From: Rickettsiales bacterium
Lineage (GTDB): Bacteria > Pseudomonadota > Alphaproteobacteria > Rickettsiales > JAJNBL01
NCBI GenBank assembly: GCA_021156175.1
Contig: JAJNBL010000002.1
Coordinates: forward strand, 1-64,000
DNA length: 64,000 nucleotides
Direction: 5' to 3'
Shown in pieces: positions 55,737 through 64,000 of the stretch. Each line of letters opens with the position of its first letter. Within the stretch, counting starts at the first letter, position 1. The translations under genes and the position numbers were made by a program. The notes under the pieces are model-generated. The model was not told the origin of the DNA. It ran no database searches and saw only the letters and a list, made by a program, of their open reading frames with translations.

Positions 55737-56132
55737 ATGCGTATCCCGAACATCCGACGTATTCGACGTTCCCTGCACCGCCCGCTGCAACATTACGCTC
55801 TGTCCGGCCTTTTTTTCCTCTGCTGCTACTTCGCCTATCATGTCGCAAGTGGCGATAGAGGCCTGCTTGCCCTTATCCGCCTACAGCACGAGGCCGAAGT
55901 GGCCCATGCACAACTGGAAAGCCTGCAAGCAGAACGTATCGGGCTTGAGCATCGTGTAAGCTTGCTTCGCCCAAGCTCGCTTGATCTTGATTTACTCGAT
56001 CAACAATCCCGCAAATATTTAGGTTACGTCCAATCCAATGAAGACGTCTATTATATTGATGGACAAAAAGTAACAACCGTTCAAAAAACAGCCCCGGAAG
56101 TAAAACCCGTTGCAAAGCCCTTGCGCGAATAA
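55737..56132 (+). CDS. ftsB: Septum formation initiator, FtsB/DivIC family
   Basis: Bitopic divisome protein of 131 aa: basic cytosolic N terminus (RIPNIRRIRRSLHRPLQ), membrane helix (about 20-38), periplasmic coiled coil (about 42-78, AHAQLESLQAERIGLEHRVS), then LRPSSLDLDLLDQQSRKYLG, the usual end of the alphaproteobacterial form. It links FtsQ and FtsL to activate septal wall synthesis. The gene commonly neighbours enolase or pdhA; here it lies between fur and phhB. Confidence 0.88.
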   Translation: MRIPNIRRIRRSLHRPLQHYALSGLFFLCCYFAYHVASGDRGLLALIRLQHEAEVAHAQLESLQAERIGLEHRVSLLRPSSLDLDLLDQQSRKYLGYVQSNEDVYYIDGQKVTTVQKTAPEVKPVAKPLRE

Positions 56133-56202
56133 TGTTTCCTGGTATGTAGCTCTGTTAGCTAATGCTACTATGTCTAACAAATAAAATGAGAAATAAGGAC
56201 AC

Positions 56203-56538
56203 GTGATGGATCTAACAGAAGACAAATGCGTAGCATGCGAAGGGGGCGTTGACCCTCTCTCGCGTGAACAAGTCGAAGCCTATCTTGCAACGCTTGATGG
56301 CTGGGAAGCCTCCGACGATTTCACTAAAATCGGCCACCGGTTTGATTTTAGAAATTTTGCCCAAAGCCTGGCCTTCGTGAATAAAGTAGGCGCGATAGCC
56401 GAAGCCGAGAACCATCACCCGGATATCTTATTTGGCTGGGGATACTGCACCATCGTGCTGCAAACCCATGCCATTAAAGGGTTACACAAGAATGATTTTA
56501 TTGTAGCGGCGAAAATTAATGCACTCCAAACCACTTAA
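56203..56538 (+). CDS. phhB: Pterin-4a-carbinolamine dehydratase
   Basis: Small enzyme of 111 aa that dehydrates 4a-hydroxytetrahydropterin after aromatic hydroxylation. The motif AEAENHHPDILFGWGYCTIV carries the conserved His pair, and THAIKGLHKNDFIVAAKIN completes the fold. No phenylalanine hydroxylase is in the window. The end overlaps a possible early start of the next gene. Confidence 0.94.
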   Translation: MMDLTEDKCVACEGGVDPLSREQVEAYLATLDGWEASDDFTKIGHRFDFRNFAQSLAFVNKVGAIAEAENHHPDILFGWGYCTIVLQTHAIKGLHKNDFIVAAKINALQTT

Positions 56539-56542
56539 TACC

Positions 56543-57106
56543 ATGAATTCTGAACCCCTCGTGCGCATTGCTCCACCGGCCTATGATGTGGAGATGTTCA
56601 TTGCCTATGGCACCCCTGAAAACTTTACGGGCAAACCGCTTTATGCACGTGAGGAATGTTATTTACATCCCGATGCCGCAAAAGCCTTAACAATCGCGAT
56701 TCGCTACGCCGCCGCGATGGGCTACCGATTTAAAATTTTTGATGCCTTCCGGCCACTCGAAATCCAAGAGCTGCTGTGGGAAGATAATCCGGATCCGAAC
56801 TTTATTTCCGACCCCAAAACCGGCTCCGTTCCCCATTGCCGCGGGGTTGCGATTGACCTGACCTTAATCGATAAAGACGGAAAAGAGCTGGATATGGGAA
56901 CCCCATTCGATAGCTTTTCCCCTCTTTCCTACCACGGAAATACGGAAGTATCGCAGGAAGCCCAACGCAACCGCGCGATTCTGATGGGCATTATGTGTGC
57001 GGCAGGATGGGATTTTTACCGCAATGAATGGTGGCACTATCAACTCTTCCATGCACGTAACTATACTGTGTGGCGGGATAAGGATGCTGGAAACCTGATG
57101 CTTTAG
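56543..57106 (+). CDS. ddpX: D-Ala-D-Ala dipeptidase, VanX/DdpX type
   Basis: Zn dipeptidase of about 187 aa. Zn and catalytic motifs SVPHCRGVAIDLTL (His, Asp), EWWHYQLF (Glu, His) and DAFRPLE (the Arg that stabilises the transition state) are intact. It cleaves free D-Ala-D-Ala, allowing wall peptide recycling; outside vancomycin-resistance clusters this is its normal role, and no vanH/vanA genes are present. No signal peptide, so it acts in the cytosol. ATG 56543 or 56519 could be the start; neither has a clear ribosome site. Confidence 0.9.
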   Translation: MNSEPLVRIAPPAYDVEMFIAYGTPENFTGKPLYAREECYLHPDAAKALTIAIRYAAAMGYRFKIFDAFRPLEIQELLWEDNPDPNFISDPKTGSVPHCRGVAIDLTLIDKDGKELDMGTPFDSFSPLSYHGNTEVSQEAQRNRAILMGIMCAAGWDFYRNEWWHYQLFHARNYTVWRDKDAGNLML

Positions 57107-57228
57107 CACCAATTGTGGTCTTTTTGCATCACTTACTTCCTTTACTTCTTTTCTAAAATATGGTTTTTATAGTATTTGAGATTTCTTAATAAATATCTCC
57201 TATAGTCAACCCTGCGTCTTTATGTTCT

Positions 57229-57250
57229 CGCTTTTTTATATAAAAAGGCG
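57229..57250. promoter_or_regulatory. A/T-rich palindrome before the T4SS genes
   Basis: CGCTTTTTTATATAAAAAGG then CG, a near-perfect 22-bp palindrome 63 bp before the virB8 start. The region 57107-57312 is AT-rich, unlike its surroundings, and should hold the T4SS promoter; TATAGT motifs at 57168-57173 and 57201-57206 are possible -10 boxes without good -35 partners. Confidence 0.4.
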
Positions 57251-57312
57251 AATGTCAGAGAAGCACGAGCAATAGTCCTTTAAGGAAACAGGCCTGCAGG
57301 CGGAAAAACCTT

Positions 57313-58059
57313 ATGGTATTTGGAAATAAAAAGAACATTGAGAATACAGGGGGGCGACCATCCCCAAAATCGGCACCCGCAGATCAGCAACGGCGGAAGG
57401 TGGCCGACCCTGTCCGGACGGCCAAAAACTGGTATTCCGACCGCTATCAATCCATGGTAATCCAGCGTAATCTGCTTGGACTTGTGCTGATGGTTTCGCT
57501 TGTAGCGATTGCGCTCGGCGCCTTTGCCATCCAGATTATTACCAAGAACAAAACGATTGAACCTTTTGTGATCGAAGTTTCTGAAAAAACAGGGATCGCG
57601 ACCGTTGTTGATCAGCTTTCTGTCCAGCAATTCGTGGCAAATGATATCGTATCCCGTTATTTTATCGTGCAGTATATCCAAGCCCGCGAAGGCTACGATT
57701 TCAACACCTATTCCTATAATTACACGCAAGTGGTCCGCCTTTTCTCAGGCCAAGATGTGTATGCGGCATTCCGTAATTATGTGAATCAATCGAACCCTGA
57801 AAGCCCTCCTACAAAACTAGGATCTTCCGCAAAACGGGTCGTGAAAATAAGTTCAATCAACTTTTTACAAAACCAGAATGTCCAAGTTCGCTTTACGCTG
57901 ACAGACATCGGACGCGGCGGCGCTATTCGGGAAACTAAACATAAAGTCGCGGTGCTGCGCTACAACTTCGTACAGCTCCAGCTCGATATTGAACAACGTT
58001 ACATTAACCCGCTAGGGTTTGTGATAACCAGTTATACAGTAGATGATGAAGCCCTGTAA
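57313..58059 (+). CDS. virB8: T4SS inner-membrane protein VirB8
   Basis: Bitopic assembly protein of 248 aa: cytosolic N terminus, one membrane helix (about 53-76), periplasmic NTF2-like domain (about 90-245) with the family motif NPLGFVITSYTVDDEAL at the end. VirB8 nucleates the VirB9-VirB10 core channel. First gene of the block virB8-virB9-virB10-virB11-virD4, the order of the Rickettsiales rvh system. The ATG follows GGCGGA. Confidence 0.93.
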   Translation: MVFGNKKNIENTGGRPSPKSAPADQQRRKVADPVRTAKNWYSDRYQSMVIQRNLLGLVLMVSLVAIALGAFAIQIITKNKTIEPFVIEVSEKTGIATVVDQLSVQQFVANDIVSRYFIVQYIQAREGYDFNTYSYNYTQVVRLFSGQDVYAAFRNYVNQSNPESPPTKLGSSAKRVVKISSINFLQNQNVQVRFTLTDIGRGGAIRETKHKVAVLRYNFVQLQLDIEQRYINPLGFVITSYTVDDEAL

Positions 58060-58093
58060 CCAGAAATGACGGGGATATAATAAAGGTAAAACT

Positions 58094-58840
58094 ATGAAAA
58101 CAACACATAAAGCTTTGGCATATATCGTTGGCGCATTAGTGAGTCTTGGCCTCATCAACGCACACGCGGCAGAACCAATAGCAACCGATAGCCGTATCCG
58201 CACGTTTGTCTTTAACGACAACGAAGTGTTTCCGCTGACCGTCCATTTTGGCTATCAATCTTATATTGAATTTGCGAATAACGAACAAATTGAAGCAATT
58301 TCCCTCGGCGATGCCTTCCCTTGGCAGATTACACCGGTCAAAAACCGTCTTTTCGTCAAGCCGATCGATGCCTATTCCCACACGAACATGACGGTGATTA
58401 CGAATAAACATACCTACCAGTTTGACCTCGAATCGAAACTGCCGCCGAATGCTCCCGATGCTGACCTCACTTACGTTGCGCGCTTTTATTACCCCGACAA
58501 CAGCTTTGATCGCGTAACGCTTGCCAATGGAACCGCCGTGGCGCCAACAACAACCGAAACACCGATGTCAACCCAGAAATCCTACAATTACAACTATACC
58601 ATGGTCGGATCGGATGCCATTGCCCCATTGAAAGTCTTTGACGATGGGAATGTAACCTATTTCCAATTCTCCAATAATAACGCGGTCGTTCCTTCATTGG
58701 CACTTAAAGATCCCTCGGGAGAAACCACACTTCCTACACGCAAATATGGAAGTTATGTCGCGGTAGATCGCATTGCTTCGCAATTTACACTTCGGGTTGG
58801 CCCCGACACGGTAGAAATATTCAACGAGAACGCATATTAG
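58094..58840 (+). CDS. virB9: T4SS outer-membrane complex protein VirB9
   Basis: Periplasmic/outer-membrane core component of 248 aa. Signal peptide (about 1-24, ending AHA), N-terminal beta domain (SRIRTFVFNDNEVFPLTVHF, GDAFPWQITPVKNRLFVKPI) and the CagX/VirB9 C-terminal domain (YNYNYTMVGSDAIAPLKVFD, ASQFTLRVGPDTVEIFN) that binds VirB7 and forms the outer ring with VirB10. No VirB7-like lipoprotein lies in the 34-bp gaps on either side. Confidence 0.94.
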   Translation: MKTTHKALAYIVGALVSLGLINAHAAEPIATDSRIRTFVFNDNEVFPLTVHFGYQSYIEFANNEQIEAISLGDAFPWQITPVKNRLFVKPIDAYSHTNMTVITNKHTYQFDLESKLPPNAPDADLTYVARFYYPDNSFDRVTLANGTAVAPTTTETPMSTQKSYNYNYTMVGSDAIAPLKVFDDGNVTYFQFSNNNAVVPSLALKDPSGETTLPTRKYGSYVAVDRIASQFTLRVGPDTVEIFNENAY

Positions 58841-58864
58841 CGGATCGGCTTAAGGTGCCAGGAT

Positions 58865-60265
58865 ATGTCAAAAAATTACTCTCAAGATGACGCCCCCTAC
58901 GACAACCAACAGAATTTTAGCGCGAATAATGGCCGCCCCGGCGGAGGATATTATGACGAGCAAGACGAGGGCGGCTATGGACAGGATGATGGGCTAGAAG
59001 TTCAGCACGGCGCGTCTGCCGTTGCCACCGCCCAAAGCAAAAATATCTTTATTATTGTCCTTCTGCTCGGGGGAATGGCTTTTGCGATGTATAATATTTT
59101 CTTCAGCACCCCCGAACAAAAGAAAGAAGGAAAAGACGGAAAAACCGAACAGGCAGCACCTGTTACAGGGCCAAAAGAAGCAGAGCCGGAACAAATGAAA
59201 AGTGCGGTACTTCCTCCTGAGCCTGCAGAAGATTTAGTCATTGCATTACCTCCAGAAATTGTTCTTCCGGAACCCCCTAAACTCGTTGAGCCTGCGCCGC
59301 CACCGCCGCCGACACCAACCTCTTCTATGCCCACAACATCGGAGCTTCCGCCACTTCCATCGCCTGAAGCGGCACAGCCTATTGGACCAATTATTTTGGG
59401 GCAGGATGAACATAAAGAAACCAGCAAAGAAGATCCTACCAAACAACGTAAAGCTGCCAACAGCCTTCTGGTCAGCGGTGGCGGGGATGCAGGTGGATTA
59501 GGGTTGCTCGGTGGAAGCAAAGGCAAAGGGGCCGGGAATGCCCAGGAATTAGAAAGAATCTTGAACGTACAGCGGACCGAAGACCTTCCTATTACCTCCG
59601 CAGACCAAGCCTATGCTACCCGCGTAGGGGATTTAAGTGTGACTATTGCACAAGGAAAAATCCTGGATGCAGTACTTGAAACTGCGATCAATACAGACCT
59701 TCCCGGTATGCTCCGCGCCATTGTAAGCCGAGATATTTATTCCGAAGAAGGCCGAAGCGTCTTAATCCCCAAGGGATCACGTTTAGTTGGAAATTATGAA
59801 GCATCCATCGAACGCGGACAACGCCGTGTTTATGTGATCTGGGGACGGGTGATCCGCCCCGATGGTATTGATATCGCTATCGATTCTCCAGGTATAGACC
59901 AGTTGGGCCGTGCAGGGGTTAGTGGTATTGTAGATAACAAATACCTCGAAATCTTTGGAAACGCGTTCCTCTTAAGCGCCATCACCATTGCCACCGGCAT
60001 TGTGGGAGATGCTCTTGATCCGAATGAGGGGAAAAACACGAAAGAAACAACATCAACGGGTACGACAGAAACCTCAAGTAATACTAGCAGGTCCATCGAC
60101 AAGGCGACTACTAATCTTACGGATGTCGGAAAGAAAATAGTGGATGGATTCCTGGGGGTTCAGCCCACTATCTATGTCCATCAAGGCACTCGTATCAAAG
60201 TATTTGTGAACCGGGATTTGGTGTTCCCTCCGTCAGCGGCGGATAAAGTTAATTATATTCGGTAA
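58865..60265 (+). CDS. virB10: T4SS core channel protein VirB10
   Basis: Protein of 466 aa spanning both membranes. A Gly/Tyr/Asp-rich cytosolic N terminus (1-58), membrane helix (61-80), a Pro-rich periplasmic linker (about 100-165, LVEPAPPPPPTPTSSM), and the C-terminal beta-barrel domain (about 225-460: ILDAVLETAINTDLPGMLRA, GSRLVGNYEASIERGQRRVY, VIWGRVIRPDG). It energises the channel through VirB11 and VirD4. The end GTRIKVFVNRDLVFPPS matches the family. Confidence 0.95.
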   Translation: MSKNYSQDDAPYDNQQNFSANNGRPGGGYYDEQDEGGYGQDDGLEVQHGASAVATAQSKNIFIIVLLLGGMAFAMYNIFFSTPEQKKEGKDGKTEQAAPVTGPKEAEPEQMKSAVLPPEPAEDLVIALPPEIVLPEPPKLVEPAPPPPPTPTSSMPTTSELPPLPSPEAAQPIGPIILGQDEHKETSKEDPTKQRKAANSLLVSGGGDAGGLGLLGGSKGKGAGNAQELERILNVQRTEDLPITSADQAYATRVGDLSVTIAQGKILDAVLETAINTDLPGMLRAIVSRDIYSEEGRSVLIPKGSRLVGNYEASIERGQRRVYVIWGRVIRPDGIDIAIDSPGIDQLGRAGVSGIVDNKYLEIFGNAFLLSAITIATGIVGDALDPNEGKNTKETTSTGTTETSSNTSRSIDKATTNLTDVGKKIVDGFLGVQPTIYVHQGTRIKVFVNRDLVFPPSAADKVNYIR

Positions 60266-60275
60266 TCGTTACCTC

Positions 60276-61268
60276 ATGACAAGCAGTATTACCGCACTAC
60301 AGACATACCTAGGCCCGCTTGAAGCGATTTTTGCGGAAGAGGGGGTGAGTGAGGTATCGATCAATAAACCGGGCGAAGTGTGGATTGAAAACCGGGGGGA
60401 AATGCGTTCTCAAAAAATCCCTGAGCTCGATTTTGAGCATTTAAAATCCCTTGCCCGCCTCATTGCCCAATCGACCGAACAAAAAGTGAGTGAAGAAACG
60501 CCTCTGCTATCGGCAACACTGCCCAATGGCTTTCGTATTCAGATCGTATTCCCACCCGCGTGTGAAGTCGGACATGTCGCAATGTCGATCCGGAAAGGCT
60601 CAACGCTTCGCTGGAGTCTTGAGGATTACGAGAAAATGGGGGCGTTTGACACCACTGTTGTCACTGAAGTGGAAGACGAAGATCTCAAATTTCTTAAAGG
60701 CCTGATTGCAGAAAAAAAGATTCGGGAATTCCTGCAAGAAGCCATTATCCGTAAAAAAAATATTATTATCAGCGGCGGTACCTCTACCGGTAAAACTACC
60801 TTTACCAATGCGGCATTGAAGGCCATCCCCGCCGATGAGCGCTTAATCACGTGCGAAGATGCCCGCGAGATCATGCTCGAAGGCCACCCCAATACTGTCC
60901 ATCTGCTTGCCTCTAAAGGTGGCCAGGGTCGTGCAAAAGTTACAATCCAGGATTTGATTGAAGCTTGCTTGAGGCTTCGTCCTGATCGTATTATTGTAGG
61001 AGAGTTGCGCGGTGCAGAGGCCTTCGCCTTCTTACGCGCGATCAATACCGGCCACCCAGGTTCGATCTCAACACTCCACGCGGATACCCCCCGCGGAGCA
61101 CTCGAACAGTTGATCATGATGGTGATGCAAGCCGGACTTAACATGACTCCTGAGCAAATCCGCAATTATATTTTACAAGTCGTCGACATTATTATACAGT
61201 TAAAGCGCGCCAAAGGTGGAAGGCGTTATATCTCTGAGATATACTTCACCAAAGCAAGCAGCGACTAA
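60276..61268 (+). CDS. virB11: T4SS secretion ATPase VirB11
   Basis: Hexameric traffic ATPase of 330 aa. N-terminal domain (about 1-150), Walker A GGTSTGKTTF (Lys173), Asp box (LITCEDAREI), Walker B-like RIIVGELRGAEAF and His box (GHPGSISTLHAD). It drives pilus/channel assembly and substrate passage. Starts 10 bp after virB10. Confidence 0.96.
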   Translation: MTSSITALQTYLGPLEAIFAEEGVSEVSINKPGEVWIENRGEMRSQKIPELDFEHLKSLARLIAQSTEQKVSEETPLLSATLPNGFRIQIVFPPACEVGHVAMSIRKGSTLRWSLEDYEKMGAFDTTVVTEVEDEDLKFLKGLIAEKKIREFLQEAIIRKKNIIISGGTSTGKTTFTNAALKAIPADERLITCEDAREIMLEGHPNTVHLLASKGGQGRAKVTIQDLIEACLRLRPDRIIVGELRGAEAFAFLRAINTGHPGSISTLHADTPRGALEQLIMMVMQAGLNMTPEQIRNYILQVVDIIIQLKRAKGGRRYISEIYFTKASSD

Positions 61269-61273
61269 TTCCC

Positions 61274-63535
61274 ATGATGCAACGTCCACAGAAACTTTTT
61301 ATCCTGACTACTCTGATCGGGGGAGCAGCCTTCCTTACCCTGTTCGTGGCAGCCGTTCTCGCGACCGTTGTTGTCTATGGATGGAGCAAAGTGTCCTATG
61401 ACGCATCTGTGTTCCTTAACCTGTATAATCTATGGAAAACCTATCTCGCCTATTTTGACGCGATTAATAACTGCTCATCCATGACCTTAGCGCAAATACG
61501 AGCAACGCCTGCTTGCGCACCGTATCATAATTTTGTACCAAAGCTGCTGCTTTGTACCTTTGGTCCCGTCGTTGGAATGACGTTTCTTGGATTTGTATTA
61601 CGCGCACCACTTGGCGATTTCCGTCCCTTCCAGAAAAAAGAATCGCTGCACGGGGATGCACATTGGGCTTCACAACGCGATATCAAACAAGCGGGCTTAC
61701 GTTCTAAAAAAGGAATATTGCTGGGCCGTGACAGGGGAGGTTATTTCATCGCCGATGGTTACCAGCACTCACTGCTCTTTGCTCCAACAGGTTCCGGTAA
61801 AGGTGTGGGCTTCGTGATCCCGAACCTCCTCTTCTGGGAGGATTCGCTGGTCGTACACGATATTAAACTCGAGAACTATGAACTCACTAGCGGCTGGCGC
61901 AAAAAAATGGGCCAGAAGGTTTACTTGTGGAACCCTGCATCGCCGGATGGTATCAGCCATTGCTATAACCCGCTTGATTGGCTTAGCCCAAAAATGGGCC
62001 AGATCGTGGATGACGTCCAAAAGATCGCAAACCTCCTTTTGCCCGAGCAAGAATTTTGGCAAAACGAAGCGCGAAGCCTTTGTGTGGGCATTATGCTCTA
62101 TCTCCATGCGGTGCCTGAACGCCCGACCACCTTTGGTGAAGTTGTGCGGGTATTGCGGAGCGATGACGTGGTGTATAACCTCGCAGTAGTGCTTGATACG
62201 ATCGGGAAAGAAATCCACCCTGTTGCGTACATGAACATCGCAGCATTTCTTCAAAAAGCAGATAAAGAACGCTCAGGTGTAGTATCAACGCTCAACTCCT
62301 CGCTGGAACTTTGGGCAAACCCACTGATTGATTCCACCACCGCGCGAAGCGATTTCTGCATCGATAAATGGAAAAAAGACCGCACAACCGTCTATGTCGG
62401 TTTAACGCCAGACAACCTTGAGCGCTTACAGCCGCTCATGCAGATTTTCTATCAGCAGGCGACTCAGTTCCTCTGCAAGCACATGCCACGTCCTGATGAG
62501 CCTTACGGTATACTTTTCATGATGGATGAGTTCCCAACGCTTGGCGAAATGGAACAGTTCAAAAGCGGTATTGCGTACTTCCGGGGTTACCGCGTGCGTC
62601 TGTTCTTGATTATTCAAGATACCCAACAGCTCAAAGGCATCTACGAAGATTCCGGGATGAACTCGTTCCTCTCCAACGCCACCTTCCGTATCACCTTCGC
62701 GGCGAACAACGTGGAAACTGCAGAACTCATTTCCAAAATGGTCGGAAATAAAACGGTTAAACAACAATCACTCAATAAACCAAAATTCTTTGACTTGAAC
62801 CCTGCCGCGCGGACCGTGCATGAATCCGAAACCCAGCGGGCGCTGCTATTACCGCAGGAAGTGATCCAGCTTCCACGCGATGAGCAAATTGTCTTGATCG
62901 AATCACAGCCACCGATTAAATCGAAAAAGATTTTCTACTTCAAAGACTCCTTCTTCACCCGCAGGCTCCTGCCACCGATTGCGATCCCACAACAAGAGCC
63001 TTACGATCCTCGAAAATTCCAGCCTAAAGGACCTGGAGGCGGGGCTCAGCCTGCACAACCGGTTGGACAACAACCGCCCCCTCCTCCGATTGATGAGGGC
63101 TTGTCTTCACCTGCGGATCCTTCAAGCTGGGATAATGAGGAGAGCTTATTGCCTCCTCCGCGCCCACAAGCGCCTCAGCCGCAGGTGGAAGAATTTGAAG
63201 CAATGAATGCATCTTATGAAGAAGAAGCTGAAGAAGAAGAATTCGCTGTTGAAGAGGACGACGAATTGGATTCTGAAGAAGATGCTTTGGAAGAAGAAGC
63301 TGATGAAACTGCGCTACTCCAGGATAATCGTTGGCTAGAAGAAGACCTCGACGAAGAAGAGCCTGAGGTAGAAGACCTCGATGAAGATGACGTTGCCCTA
63401 GACGATCCCGATGAAGACGAAGCAGAAGACGATTTAGACGAAGATAATTGGTGGGATGATGATGATGAATCCGATGAGGAAGAAGATAAAGCTTCCGAAG
63501 AAGAAGATGACGAAACACCCCCGCGTCAGCATTAA
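61274..63535 (+). CDS. virD4: T4SS coupling protein VirD4 with long acidic tail
   Basis: Substrate-recruiting ATPase of 753 aa. Two N-terminal membrane helices (about 13-35 and 82-105), Walker [13 protein letters not shown] (Lys176) and Walker [14 protein letters not shown] (Asp418). The conserved domain ends near residue 570. A Pro-rich linker (about 575-636) and an extremely acidic tail (637-753) of mostly Glu and Asp follow, ending TPPRQH. Rickettsial VirD4 proteins also have C-terminal extensions, but this one is unusually acidic and could bind basic effectors or chaperones. Confidence 0.95.
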   Translation: MMQRPQKLFILTTLIGGAAFLTLFVAAVLATVVVYGWSKVSYDASVFLNLYNLWKTYLAYFDAINNCSSMTLAQIRATPACAPYHNFVPKLLLCTFGPVVGMTFLGFVLRAPLGDFRPFQKKESLHGDAHWASQRDIKQAGLRSKKGILLGRDRGGYFIADGYQHSLLFAPTGSGKGVGFVIPNLLFWEDSLVVHDIKLENYELTSGWRKKMGQKVYLWNPASPDGISHCYNPLDWLSPKMGQIVDDVQKIANLLLPEQEFWQNEARSLCVGIMLYLHAVPERPTTFGEVVRVLRSDDVVYNLAVVLDTIGKEIHPVAYMNIAAFLQKADKERSGVVSTLNSSLELWANPLIDSTTARSDFCIDKWKKDRTTVYVGLTPDNLERLQPLMQIFYQQATQFLCKHMPRPDEPYGILFMMDEFPTLGEMEQFKSGIAYFRGYRVRLFLIIQDTQQLKGIYEDSGMNSFLSNATFRITFAANNVETAELISKMVGNKTVKQQSLNKPKFFDLNPAARTVHESETQRALLLPQEVIQLPRDEQIVLIESQPPIKSKKIFYFKDSFFTRRLLPPIAIPQQEPYDPRKFQPKGPGGGAQPAQPVGQQPPPPPIDEGLSSPADPSSWDNEESLLPPPRPQAPQPQVEEFEAMNASYEEEAEEEEFAVEEDDELDSEEDALEEEADETALLQDNRWLEEDLDEEEPEVEDLDEDDVALDDPDEDEAEDDLDEDNWWDDDDESDEEEDKASEEEDDETPPRQH

Positions 63536-63549
63536 TAGGATACAACATC

Positions 63550-64000
63550 ATGGCTAATCGTAGTGGAAGTGGAGGAAATCGGCCGGGTGGCCGTCAAACC
63601 TTCACCACCGTCAAAACCGCCAAAGGCCGTAAACTTTCCTCGACTCTTTGGCTTGAACGGCAATTGAATGACCCTTATGTCGCCCGTGCGAAAGCCGAGG
63701 GCTATCGCAGCCGTGCGGCCTATAAACTCATCGAAATTGATGAAAAATATCCCTTCCTCACGAAAGGCAAAACCGTGATTGATCTCGGAGCTGCTCCCGG
63801 CGGATGGACACAAGTTGCCGTACAAAAAATAAAAGCCGGCGAGAAAGGTGGCGGTTCTGTCATCGGAATTGACCTCCAGGAAGTGGAGGCTATTGCTGAT
63901 GCAGAACTACTCCAAGCCGATTTTATGGAAGAAGAAGGGCTTGCCCTACTCGAAAATATGCTCAAAGGCCGGAAGGTCGATATTGTGCTAAGCGATATGG
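63550..64000 (+). CDS. rlmE: 23S rRNA Um2552 methyltransferase, 3' end cut
   Basis: FtsJ/RlmE 2'-O-methyltransferase; 150 codons are present, the rest lies beyond the window. SAM motif [17 protein letters not shown], catalytic Lys region ([16 protein letters not shown]) and the start of the catalytic DIVLSDM motif are visible. A Gly/Arg-rich N-terminal stretch (about 1-30) precedes the domain. The start lies 14 bp after virD4 in the same direction, so it may be read from the T4SS transcript; the functional link is probably only positional. Confidence 0.95.
   Translation, partial: MANRSGSGGNRPGGRQTFTTVKTAKGRKLSSTLWLERQLNDPYVARAKAEGYRSRAAYKLIEIDEKYPFLTKGKTVIDLGAAPGGWTQVAVQKIKAGEKGGGSVIGIDLQEVEAIADAELLQADFMEEEGLALLENMLKGRKVDIVLSDM

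Noticed and set aside
56543-57106. VanX as part of a vancomycin-resistance cluster
   Set aside because: No vanH, vanA or vanRS genes nearby; Gram-negative DdpX proteins act in D-Ala-D-Ala recycling.
57168-57206. Sigma-70 promoter for the T4SS operon (TTGAGA ... TATAGT)
   Set aside because: The best -35/-10 pair has a 19-bp spacer; too weak to list as a promoter feature.

Overview
The window comes from an alphaproteobacterium. The left edge carries the 5' end of a 16S rRNA gene on the minus strand whose signature (AACGAACGCTGGCGGCAGGC, then TTAACACATG) and short V1-V2 helices are alphaproteobacterial. A Tyr-substituted DivL-type kinase, an alpha-type Fur, a DUF1467 protein and an NDUFAF6/phytoene-synthase-like protein agree with this. 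The right edge carries a virB8-virB9-virB10-virB11-virD4 block in the order known from the Rickettsiales vir homolog (rvh) type IV secretion system. Unlike Rickettsia, the genome keeps branched-chain amino acid (ilvB, ilvN, ilvD), purine (purH), pyrimidine (pyrF), riboflavin (ribD), haem (hemB) and pterin genes, so a less reduced host-associated or facultative relative is more likely than a strict intracellular parasite. This placement is an inference; the 16S fragment should settle it.

Layout. 0-0.9 kb: 16S 5' end with tandem promoters and a boxA. 0.9-9.8 kb: M23 peptidase, gatCAB operon, superoxide dismutase, NDUFAF6-like protein, and a tightly overlapped SDR-folB-rimJ operon. 9.8-21.4 kb: ilvD, a large ankyrin protein, a tiny possible lipoprotein gene, a PgpA-like membrane protein, uvrC, and the ilvB-ilvN-yqhA operon. 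21.4-26.6 kb: an accessory stretch with a second ankyrin gene, a coiled-coil gene between direct repeats, an ankyrin-like remnant, a glycine-zipper lipoprotein, a RatA-like protein, about 0.6 kb of folded non-coding DNA and cspA. 26.6-31.9 kb: transaldolase, two surface-polysaccharide initiation enzymes and purH. 32-39.3 kb: ahcY-divL-tsaE-amgK-murU-hemB, probably one operon. 39.4-47.3 kb: DUF4139 protein, GNAT, bactofilin, M23, rodA, mrdA, mreD, DUF1467. 47.4-57.1 kb: EamA exporter, ribD, glycosyltransferase, pyrF, lolD, gdx, alaS, fur, ftsB, phhB, ddpX. 57.3-64 kb: T4SS block followed by rlmE.

Themes. Cell wall growth and recycling recur: two M23 proteins, bactofilin, RodA/PBP2/MreD, AmgK-MurU, a VanX-like dipeptidase and FtsB. 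A possible secretion-effector theme links the T4SS block to two exported ankyrin proteins. The least explained signal is a family of about 60-127 bp imperfect palindromes between genes (9.8, 21.4, 25.8, 40.96 and 50.4 kb, with a terminal remnant at 31.9 kb). Their termini supply the stop codons of pyrF and hemB. No tRNA, CRISPR array or insertion sequence was recognised.
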